Shown here: piece after piece, positions 27,901-40,257 of the stretch
Layout of the letters: every line of letters begins with the position of its first letter
Position numbering within the stretch: position 1 is the stretch's first letter
DNA from: Micropterus salmoides
Taxonomy: Eukaryota; Chordata; Actinopteri; Centrarchiformes; Centrarchidae
Length of the DNA: 64,000 nt
Assembly (NCBI RefSeq): GCF_014851395.1
Contig: NW_024040485.1
Span: 15,073,587-15,137,586, forward strand
Reading direction: 5' to 3'
The notes under the pieces: model-generated
What the model was told of the DNA's origin: nothing
What the model saw: only the letters and a program-made list of their open reading frames with translations
Databases searched by the model: none
Program-made: the position numbers and the translations under genes

Positions 27901-30900
27901 CATTGTGTGTTTGCATACTTTAATGTTTCAGAGGGCACGAAAGGTCTCAGCTGAACTGAAATTTCAGATTTTTCCTACTTCTCTTACTCCATTGACCATT
28001 CCCTACAGTATATAACACCAGGCTTCAACATCTCCAGCTGTCATCCACACTCCCTAACACTTCTCTCCCTACTTTCTTCTGTTCAGATTTAAAGTGTGAG
28101 TGGTTTTATGCATTGGTCATTTCTAGCCCAGCTTATGCACGACCTGACCTCTCTTTCTTCACACCCTTACAGAGCCCCAGCCTTCTTATGAATATGTCCT
28201 GCTTAAGTGTCCTTAGGTAGTGCACACAGGCTCGGGGGTTGCTGCTCTGTAGCTGATCATTCTCTCTGACCTACCCAAACAGAAAGAAGCGTAAAGAGAA
28301 CTTCCAAAAAGAGACAGCTAATGTAGAACATTAATATTAGATTGCTATTCAGCCCTGTGCGGCTCTTAGAACTTCCTCTCCAGCCCCCAGACTGGCACAC
28401 CCCTCCACTGGCCCCACCCACAGCCCTCCACATGCCAGCAGTCCCTGCAGTGTGTCCTCGGCACAGGCTGTGCCATCACGCTCAAGGATACGCTGTTGAC
28501 AGCTACGGGTCACTGCAGTCCAGGCACAGGGTGGCACACACTCATGAATGATGCAGCACTTGCCATCAGTGTAACAGCTCTCTCTACTAACACATGAGGA
28601 CACATAATCAGGCTCGATCACGGGCAATGCATGCACAATGACACCTGGGCAGGCCGCAACATGTAGTTAAGGTGCAATTAAAGCAAATCCCAGAAGCCAA
28701 CATACAATGTATGACAACACTGTGAAAGATTCTCTGGCTAGAGAAGCTTTTAAATAAGGTATGAACTGAGACATACTGTACATCCCCAATATGGGCCCCA
28801 TTATACTGAGCAACCTTCTTGTTTGTCATGGATCATTGCAAGTTTAGTGCTGAAACAATTAGTTGAGTATCAACAGAAAATGATTTGAGAACAATTATGC
28901 TTAGTGTTGACATTATTTATTTAAAGGGGTACTGCAGCAATTTTGTACTGTTCTTCCATAAAGTTGTGGCACTTGCAAAAAAGGGAAGAAAAAGAATGGT
29001 ATAAAGCGATGCAACAGAGGCTGAGATATCTTGACTTTTAGTCCTCCTATGGAAATTGCTGCATCCTACACTACCCATAATGCCAAATATTTTTAGCATT
29101 CACCTTCCCATGCCTGGTAAACTCCCATTCCTATCAAACTCCACAGCCCTAGTCTGTGAAGATTTAAAGGTTTTATTTGTCACATGCACAGTGATATTCA
29201 GGCTGGTACACTCTGGAGGCGGTGTGCTATACTGCAGGATTACTTTTATGAAATTGAAGACTCAAAGCCAAAGCCAACATAACGCTGATGACATCACAAG
29301 GGCCATTTGATCAGAATAAGGAAAGCTCTCTCCGGAGCCACAGAAGACGTTCTACATCTGTTTTTACAATCAAAGTAAACAAAGCTTGGTTTGTAAAAGT
29401 GCCCCTTTTAGCAAAAATACCAAACATTTGCTGGTTCCGGCCTCTCAAATGGGAGGATTTGCTTCTTTTCCCTTTTTATATCATTATAAATTGAATTCTG
29501 TGTTAGGGCTGCAGCCAACAATGATTTTAGTAGTCAAAGCTTCTACAGATTATGAATCTACATCGATGCATCGTTTAAGAAGTACTTTTGCTTGGGGGCG
29601 CCGCCCCCCCGTAACGGGATCAGCTGCGTAAGTTAACTCATGACTGTGACGTTACAACCCAAACTCATGGCCCAACCAGGTGGAGAACAACAAACGCACA
29701 TGTATGCATTTACAGCTGAGGACTGCGTCTTACTTTGCCTTCAACTCAACAATCAATCATGGTTTCAGTTAAATGCTAATGTTGCTGTTACCTTGTCTGC
29801 TCCGTGGACTAGATGATAGACCGGGTGCTTTCTGATCAGATGCCGTCGTGCAGTTGCGGTAGGCTACATAAGTTTTGTTTTATGGTGGACAGACCATAAC
29901 ATTACAGAGTTGTTGTTTTCTTTTAGCTTGAAATAATCCCATACTTTGGACACTTTTTTCTTCGTTCCCCACTATTTCCTCTCTCTTCCTCCACTTTTCA
30001 TCCAGCGCCATCATAATAACGTTGTATTGACACAGCGTAAGCGCGAAGTGCGACAGTAACAAATGTCCGTGCGAAACCGTGCGCTATATAGTTATATGGA
30101 TTAAATTAATCGATTTAATCGATGAATCCTTTCAGCCCTATTCTGCTCAGACAAAATCGGCAATAAAAAAGTCTGCCCTTATCCAGTTTGAACTGGTGAG
30201 ATTGGGAAAAGAGAATTATAGTGATACCCATGTTTTTTTAGACAACACAAATCATGCGAGAAGTTTCTCAAACACACATATTATCTCATAATTCAGGACA
30301 CCAGTTGCTCATCAGCAGCGTCACTGTGTCACTTCAGCCTCCGCATTCTGTCACTCAGCAGTTGCTAATGGCCTCTATACAGCAGCAGCCTGTCTCAGCA
30401 GCACTCCATAAAGCCTTGATAAAAGTGCAGCGCCTTATACTGTATGGGGGGGCTTAGAGAGAGCGAGAAAGAACGGGGAGAGAGGTATTGTCGTCTTAAG
30501 CGCCTGTACAATAACCCCCTCCCTGACACAGGTTTAGGCTTACCCACCTAGCATTCAACCCCCCTGGGAAGTGCATCATGGGAGGGTGAAATGTGAGAGC
30601 CAGGGATGAAGGGAGAGCAGCGATAAAGGAGCAGGCTGACAACACCTCCCTCTGATACCGAGGCTAAAGAGGCGAGATGGGAACGCTAATTGGTAAGCCT
30701 GTGAAGATTTGATGTCGCGAAGAAATGTTAGAGCTGAATGTGGGGGTGCACGTACAGGCACGCGCATATGCAAGTTTATGTGTGTGTGTTTGTGTGTGTG
30801 TTTATGTGTATGTCAGTGATTCATTAATTGCACGGACTCCCGCCTCTCTGTCGCCCTGGGTTTCCCCTGTTCATTTGTACCGCTGCATTAATAATGCCTG

Positions 30901-33900
30901 TCGTTGATTCAGAACGCGCCACTCTCAATCACTCACTCTTCCCTTCCTCATCATTTTCATGGTCCTTTTAACCAACATTATAATCATGGTCAATACTGCC
31001 TTTAACAAAAAGTTCCTCCTGTTCAATATCAGCATCATGAATTCTCTTTTAGTAAATCTGACAGCCTACTGAAGCTATACAGCAACAATCAGTCTTTTCA
31101 CATAGGAAGGAACAAGCAGATATTGCTAATATACTTACTATACTTTACTGGATTTGAATACATTTTACTGTAAACTATATTTTAATCTCACCAGAATCCA
31201 CCAAGTTTAGTTTTCCTGAGCGAACAGTAAATGTTATTAACTGTATTTGAGCAAGGTCCTCCAAGAATACTAATCTTGCATAATTTCAGTATGTCAACAA
31301 CTTCGTTTTTTGAGTTTAATCTTATTTTTGACACTCAGACACTCCACTAACCCAGCCTGAAGGCCACTAACCCAGCCTGAAGGCCAGCATGGATGTCCAT
31401 TGGAAGGAGAAGGTCACAGAAGAGCAAAACTGCGAAAGATGATCGGGTAAATTGTTTGTGTCGCAGAACTGGGTGAGACATGACATTTGCAGATTTTTAG
31501 CCAAGTATAAATAAACTACTTCCTAATTGATGAACCGTGTTAAGTGTGCATTACACAGCTCTATGCTCTTATTTAGGGGAATTCCAGCATGCATTCTGAA
31601 GTGATTCATATTGTGTCATAAAGTTAAACATGTAAGTGACAAGCAAAAATTCCAATCACAGTAGCATCAGAAACCATCAAACCCCCTGTTTTCTCATTCA
31701 TCATGCTATGATGAAGCTTATGTATGTCTAAAAGGTCAGAGGTGAAAACAATGTGGTACGTGTGTCTGTAAAATAAAGAGACAAATCTTATTACACTTTC
31801 TTTCCTGTGCCATCTCCAAGTGTGTGTAAACAAACAAAATAATCTGCAGATTTAAGTAGGCGGCAGCAACATTTTCATAGATGCAGTACTAGAATAGCAG
31901 TGGAGTGAGCAAGAGACAGCGCGAACACCAGATCAGTGTGCTGCACTGTAATATCACGAGGAGTATGTGTGTGTGTGCGATTGGTGGGATGAATATTCTG
32001 CTGGGCGGACCAAAGACTGCAGTCTGCTTGAGGCTTCTGTCAGAACTTGTTTTGCTCATAAACAAGGATATGAAAGTGAAGCATTAGGGCCATTTGATAT
32101 CACAAACACACCAAAGCTGATGCACTTTTTAAACCATTAACTGCGAGAGAAATATAAAGTGAGTTTTACCAGGGAGCTCATCCGAAAGTGACAATCTCTG
32201 TGAATAACGACACAGCCGCTGTGTAACAATGCATGATGTTGGTTTGCCAACAACTTTGGCCCCGCTGCTTCCAGTGTCTCATCCATCATAATGCATTATG
32301 CACGATGCTAGGACACTGTCTTTATGCGAGCAGTGTGCGGTGACAACAACATCATTTGTATCACTGATTGGAATTATTAGCTGCTAATCCACAATGAAAG
32401 GCAGTCAAATCACTTTCAGCTTCCAAGTTTTTCCTAAGGATAGACCACTGACACGGCGATAAGCATATCGATTGGATGTTGCAGGCATCCAAGTTTGTCT
32501 AGAAGACTTTAAATTAAAGGCTGCCATGTTTTAGCATTCCTTTGACAGTGAAAAAGAAGTGTAATAAGGAGATTCATACAAGGGAAGAAGAAAAGCAATA
32601 ATAAAGGTAAACAGTGACTGTCATTGTTTCTAATCCAACAATTCTCCTATTTCATAAAGCGGTCTTTCCAAAACTTAGGGTCGTGACCCAAAATGGGTTG
32701 AGGACCTGTTTTTATTGGATGCCAATTGGCAGAGTAAAATATGAAACAATGCTATGCAGTGCTTAATTTTATAAATCTGGAGGTCTTGGAACACGGAAAG
32801 GGTGCTATTATGGCATGAAGAATTAAAAATGCATCTGATGGACAGCAGTCGCCTTGGGGTAATTGAGAAGGAGCGACAGAGTCTGTTCTTTAATTCCACA
32901 GTAGGACAGGCCACAAAGAAATCAGACCCCAGATCTATGGTTAAACCTACAATCGGTCCGGCTCAGAGCAGAGAGAAAGGAGGGAAAGACAGAGAGGACA
33001 GCTTTCACACGAGACAGAGAGACAGAGAGAGAGAGAGAGGGAGAGAATTAAAGGGCTGCTCTCTCCTGATACTGCACAGGGACAGGACGAGTGAATGAAT
33101 GAGATTGTGATGTTGTTGCACATTCTCTACCCCCACGTGCTCACTTTTCTCTTTCTTCTCCTCTCCCCCCCCCCCCTCCGTTCCTTTTCTTTTGTTTTGT
33201 TTAAAATTTAACAAGGTCTGGAACAGTGGAGGGCTGAAGCGGGCATCCGGGGTGTTTTGGCTCAGCTTCATGTCACATGCAGGGGCCATGTGAACACAGT
33301 GGCACTAAGGGGTGGGGGGTGGGGGGGTACTAGCTGAGCAGGAGGGCAGTGAAAGTGGGGGCTGGGGGGTAGTGAGAAAGAAAAAAAGAACTAAAGAGGG
33401 GAAGTCTTTAACCAGAGGGGACTGGGAAGCAGTGAGAGCTAGAAAAGAACTGGGTGGGAGCCGAAACAACTGTATTTATGAGAAAGGCACCACAAACAAA
33501 ACAGGAACTAGAGACAGAATAAGACTGGCCAACAGAGGATAGGCATGAGCACAAGAAAACATAACATGCAAAGGAGAAGGACACAGGGAAAGACAGAGAG
33601 AGGTAACTTCCGGGTGCAGCAGGTGACAGCTCCACTTTTTTTCCCCCTCCTGGGTGATTATCAGACTGCACAGCTAACAGCAAGAGGCAAGCAAATTGTC
33701 ATTTTAATGATTTAGACAGGCTGCACATGCAATCTCTCTGGACTGAAAACTGGACTTTCAGTTTCTCTAATCACAACCCTTACTGACATACCAATTTATT
33801 AGGTACACCTATGTAATTTAATGCAATCTGATATAATAATCCTGCAATACATTCTATGTTAATGAAGCTCATTATGTTTTATTTTTGGGACAGCTTTTAA

Positions 33901-36900
33901 GAAAATATTAGTATCTCTCGATACAATAGGTATAACTAATAGGTAGTTACACTTAGCTGTAATTGGACCAGCAACTATAATAGCTGCTTACACATGAACA
34001 CATCTGCAACAGTAATCCATTTATAATAAAATAACTTTTTAAAAGGGGGCGTTCTTCTGTATTTTTTACGTGTCAGACTTTAAATCTTACTAAAGAAGAT
34101 TGTTGACTGTAGCAGACACGGAGTAAAATCTGAATTCATTTGGAGTCGAGTTTCTGAACACCTGATGAACGGAAGTCCAATATTCACTCTCCTTTTAGCT
34201 CTGCTTGCGCTCCACCAACACCTGAGGGAAATGTCTGGCTCTTTAACTGCTAAAGGCTCTAGCTAGTCGCTAATTTTGTGTATATGCTTTTTGGTGCTGG
34301 GCAGGTAGCGTACACTGGGTTTTTAGAGAATATTTGCAGAAGGCCTCATCTGATTACTGAATGCCAGTAACAGTGGCAATACAGAACCACAACTACCTAC
34401 AGTCTCAAAAATGTATTACACAATGTTAAGATAATGCTGAAAAGGTAGTAAAGATGTTAAATTGCAGCACCTCCAGGATCACATTATGGTACCCCGCCTT
34501 TAACCAGTGGCCATTAACCATGGTGTTGTGCAGACTGTTACTGTGACTTTCTGTTCGCTTTCACAGCCTCTCCGTTAAGACACACAAACTTGGAAATGAG
34601 GAAGTAACATTCTTGTGCTTCAGCATTTTTTTGAGAGAGATGATCTGTAAACTAGGTAATTTTATGTCAACAACCCTTTCTGTTACGGCAGAGTCCATAG
34701 AAGCGAGCACCCAAACACACCTTATCTAGCTGTGCCCAGATGTCACAGACAAAGATTCGGGGACAGTTTGGTAACACCCTGAATTCCATTAACGCAATAC
34801 TATTGACCGACACTTCATCTACTCGTGTGCTTCTGTAAAAACAAAACCTCAAACAAAACAGCTGCCCTAGAACATAACTGATCCTATCCTTTTGTAATTC
34901 TTTAAATGTGCGTTAAAGAAAATGAAATGCTAAGAAATTAGAATTTTGAACACAATGCAAAATTGTCCCTGTAGAGACTCCGGCTTTGTAAAACAAATCA
35001 GTGTAAGCACCACTGGAGCGGTGGTATTTAAAAACCTCCCCATCTAGGAATTGACACAGTTCTGTCCTGTACACTAGCAGGCAAGCAGGCTATGTTCCCT
35101 AATCGGAATTTTTGGGCCTCTTTAATGCTGAGAGTTGCAGATGTTGCCTGGTATTAGGCTGTGCTGCTGCTGATCAAAGCTGCGGAGAGCGAGCCCCTGC
35201 TGGCCTGCCTCTAATCCCCCCCTCATGCATGCGGTCAGGGCAGGGACTGGTGCTCTGCTCACGGGGACAGTCAGCCTACTCCATGACCCCACTGAAAGGA
35301 GAACCTTTTCACTGCCTTTGCTGGGGACCACCACATACTCCAACACCCCCGAGGTTTCTGGGGAGCATTCGGCAAGGGCAATTTGACAGACAGCCGAGAG
35401 GCCGGGCTGCTCCCATAAGGCAGGAAAAGCTGCTGTCCTTCCTTGCCCCCTTCCCCAATTCCCTATCTCAGAACGTGCCAGCAGGCAGACAGGAGTGACA
35501 TATCAGCATGACATTGTTCAGCCTAGATTTAGCTGCTTTTCACAAAGCAATGGGAATTTCAAATGCATTCCCCTCTGTTCCTTTTTTATGCTTATTTTCA
35601 CAGGGGGCACGGACAAATCACAACTATACACTCACACAGAGAGGGGACAATGAGAAAGAGTGCTTTTAAGTGTGCGAGAGCTGCAGAAATACTTACCTAA
35701 GCCTAAGTTTTTGCCTTTTATCAATATTTTTTAAAGACAATTATGGGAGACTAGTAATTCTTGGAGTGAAAAGCAATAGGCTTTGGAGAGATGAAGAGAT
35801 ACGGGAAGATAAATGGAAACTGTCAGATGGTGTGAGGGAGGAGGAGATGCGAGGAAAGATAGCGAGAGGGAGGGGGATCGATCATGAGAGAAACTGAGAG
35901 AGGGAGGAAGATTCGGCGTGAGAGGAGAAGAGGGTGGGAGGATGTCAGCCAAGAAGGCAATCTATATTAGACAGAAAACAGTTCCCCCGGCTTTAACGGC
36001 TACAAGATGACACCGCTGTCCTCTCTGTGTCTGCCTCAGTAGACACACATGTGTGAATCCTCAGAGATACGCACATCTAGCCCCGCACTGAGGCTGTATG
36101 GGTACATTTAATTTAAGACAACTTCTACACGTGTGTCTCACACGACATGAAATTCTTCATCATAAATCTGTTCCTTGATTGCCCGTTTTTATCTCGGGCA
36201 CGCACATACACAAGTGGACGCAAAAAAACCTCAGCACACACAGACACATGCGTATTGGATTTGAGCTCTGGAACGTGTGAAATCTGATTACACAATTACA
36301 TAATGACTCAGCAACAGGCCATTTAGAAACACCATTAGCTGTCAGGCCAGGACATGGATGTGGAAAAGGATGAGGCAGCCTAGTGCCTCACTTCTGCAAA
36401 GTCCTCCCAGGAGTGTTTGCATACATGCTGATGCTGTAGTATTGGCAAACTAAGCCATTTTTTTCTAGATTTAAGTGAAACTGACACTTGAATATGGTAC
36501 TTCATAAATCTCTGGTAACCAGTAAAGCATCATTTGAATAGCAGAATCCATTCAAACTAAACCACTGTACGGGAATTTCTTATAGTTATCAGGATAGCCA
36601 GTGACTGATCATAGAAACAAAACAATGACAAAATCTGCGCAGACTGTTCTCCTTCTGCCTTTGAAAATGTTTTCATAGAGATGCAAGTGTGATCGTGGGC
36701 GCAATCTGGTGTGCTGACTGTACAAAGAGAGCGACGTGGCACAGACAAGACAGAGTGAGCGGTTCTCTGCTTAATAGCTGCCACAGCCTGCTGGAGAAAG
36801 CTGGGCGCTTCATTAAGCCTTTAAACCCTGCAGAGTCCTTTAAGTCATCACGTCACCAGACGCTGCCTCCTCGGAGAGGGCCTGATGTTAGAGTGGAAAG

Positions 36901-38409
36901 ATACAGTCCTGAATTGAGACTCCCCTAAGCTTTTAGAGTAAATGAACTATCACTGTCTTCTTACAATGTTAACATCTTGTGTCTGCATGGAATATAGATA
37001 TCGTATCGTTGGGAGTCAAGCTGCTTTCATTACTCATACCTCTGTTGTGATGGTTATAAGATGACAACTTTTATTTTATTGCTTCTAATATTGATTGAAA
37101 CTTTTATTCAAATAAGATGGTCACAATTCAAAGCCAGAAATCTGTTTTATATTCATCATTTCACAATACTGATATTGTGTTCATTTTATTTTTAATTCCA
37201 ACCGACAGTCTATTAAGCATGTCTGCTAAATGTGACCAGAAATTAAGTTGGAGAAACAGGCGGCTCTTGTGAGTAAATTAGAGAATCTATTGCAGAACAC
37301 TGAAAAAGTAATACAATACACCGAGAACACATTTAAATGATTACTATGAAATGAACTTTCCAAGTCTCACTATGAATGTGGCGTTTCGGTTCTTTAAAAA
37401 GATGATAACCTTAGAGTTGTCGCTAGGCCCCAAAGCAATACAATTGCATGTTAGTATTTGAATTTTGTAAATACGCACATCAATAACAGCGAGGCAGCAT
37501 GAAATCAAAATTATTGCAGAAAAACTTTCTATTAAAAGCATACAATAAAAAGGTGCACTATTTTATTTTGTCAAACTGAGAAATAATTCCCATAGCTGTC
37601 AGTTTCTTTTAGACCACACATACACCCACATACACCCATGCAGTACTTGTATATTCAACTACATATGGAATTAAACAATCCCTCCTACAACTAAGGATTA
37701 TCTGACAGGAACATTTCCATAGGGTACTAACACATACCAGTTTCCTGAGGCTACACTTCCTGATACTAATAGTGATCACACGAGAACAGTGAGATTATAA
37801 CTTTTACCTTTTGCTTTTTACCATAAACGTGCCAAGCTATTAAAAAGTGTAAACAGGTACACTTTTGTTTTGTAAAAGCAGAGCCATTATCTGCAAACGT
37901 TCAATTAAATATCTCCACTTTTATTAGTTTCGCATGAACTCTTCTTCCTGCGAAATTCACCTTGCTGGCAGATAACAACATGGGAATTACTGAAAATTGG
38001 GTGTAGCATGTTGAAAAGCTTATCAAACTTGACTTTGTTTCACAGAAGCTTGAGCAAAGGAACCTGCATGGAGCTGACAAGAATTAATACCTTGATAGTT
38101 TCTAAGCCAGTATGTGCCAGTGGTCATTATTTTTGCTCATAAAGCAGGCCAAATCTTAACACCACTTTACATTTACAAGAAAATGCTTTTAAGATTACAA
38201 CTTTAATAGGGTAAGTAGAAAGCTCACAAAATGCAGTGGGTATGCTCTGGAGCATGGATGACAGTGTTTGCAAAGCTGAGTAGCCTAATGAATCTAAATA
38301 ATTTAATGTGCTGCTTTAGTTTAGTTAAGAACTCTGGGTCCTCAGCCTCTACAGAAACCCTGTGCCAGTGTGTGTTAGGGTTCAGTGTGCCATTTCCTTT
38401 TCTTGCAAG

Positions 38410-38460
<51 letters not shown>

Positions 38461-38875
38461 CTCTGGGTTAGGGACCAGAGCCATCCAAGCAGGGGGCAGC
38501 TCCATGACTTGCTGGGCAGAGGATTTCCTGTCCTCAGCAGAAGCCCTGTTACTGAGCGACGATGATTTGAACCCCATACTCTTACCTGAATGGGCTATTA
38601 AATCATGGCCATGACTCAGGTGTATAGCGTACAGAAACATCTGCTGAACACAACTCTCTTGAGGAAGTGCACTTTTATTCCGAGCTATGGCATTTGGGGC
38701 CTCTCAGCAACAGTATGTGCATGTATATTTATTTTTTTCACGCTTTTCCCTTGTACTCAAACTCTAATAAAGCTGGCTCAGCATTACAAGAGGCTCCTGT
38801 GTGGGTAGCTCTGAAAGGATCACTCGTCAGCCTGCCAAAGAGGACAGCGGCCCTTTGATCTAGGCAGCCTTCTGT

Positions 38876-38909
<34 letters not shown>

Positions 38910-39600
38910 CCAGCAGGGCAAAGTCTCATCTGGCCACTGCCGAGTCTGTGCAGTCAAAGCATGACCTGAACCCTTCAAAGTCAAACTGGCCTCTGCATTG
39001 TCCAAAGGATCTGGCAAGATGCACCATAGCAACTCCTCGACTTAACAGTCTCTTCCCATCATGCTCCTGCTAATTGTGCTGAGTGCTGACTGCCTCATCT
39101 GTCGCTATTATTAAAGATATAGTACAATTTTCTGGCTGCTCACATACTTAATATCTAGGTTATATCTAGCATTAAAATTGCACAGTGCTCTTATTGAGCA
39201 ACATGAGACATTAAAACAGAGTTTAGATACTGGACATCCTGTATCAAAGGCCGCTCTGCATGCACAGACATGCAGACAAAAAAGGCCCTATTTAGTGTGA
39301 CTGAGGTCTACAGTTGTGGCAGCTGCGTCTGAGTGTAAGCCAGCAAGTCAGCTGAGACGGTCTCTATCTCCATTATCTGGGCAGGGCAAACATTCAAAGC
39401 CAGCTCAACATGTGTCAGCCCCCTCCCAAAACACCCTGCTACACTTCCTCCTCAGCAGACGTGCCGGACATTCTAGACGAGCCAGCGTACATTCCTTACA
39501 TGCTTCCATCGCGTAAGGAAATGGACAAAGAGCAGGCCAGACATGTCACAAGAGCATCAGCGCTGCTTTCTTTTTGCAGTTTGAGCGTGCGTGTATGTAG

Positions 39601-39645
<45 letters not shown>

Positions 39646-40220
39646 TGTGAGTGCTCTTCAGTGTCCATTTCTATGTGACTGAATGAGAATTAGGCCTTTT
39701 GTGCCGACAGCAGCCTGGGTGTTGAGTGGTGTTATTGGCTGTGGTGTGGGGAGGGGCTGGAGAGGGAGCTCAGGTGACCACAGTTAAGCTGTCTCACACG
39801 GGTTGTGGAGGCGTCGCCCTCAGAGGGGCATTTTGCCCGCCTTCAGCGGTTGCCGCTACTGCCGGTTGAGCTCAGCTGACAGCACAGGCTCGTGTAGGAT
39901 TCATTTGTTTTTCTTCCCTAAATGCACATCCATCCACATGAGCCCCAGCCTGCATGCTCATACAGCCTGCCATATGATGCTATCTAAAAGAAATCATTCT
40001 ACCTCAAGCAAATCATTACTCAAGAGCACAATAGGTCATGAAGTGCATGTGAGTGTGAACGTGAACGGGGAGCCCATGTGGCCATTTTCAGCTTCGCATT
40101 GCTTGACCTCTAGTTCAACAGCCTCTCGGGACAGGAAGCTAGAGAGTGTTAGTGCCTCGCTTGTCCATACTTCAGACCCAACAAACAGTTTCTTCTCAAC
40201 TGCCCCCCCCCCCCCCCCCG

Positions 40221-40257
<37 letters not shown>

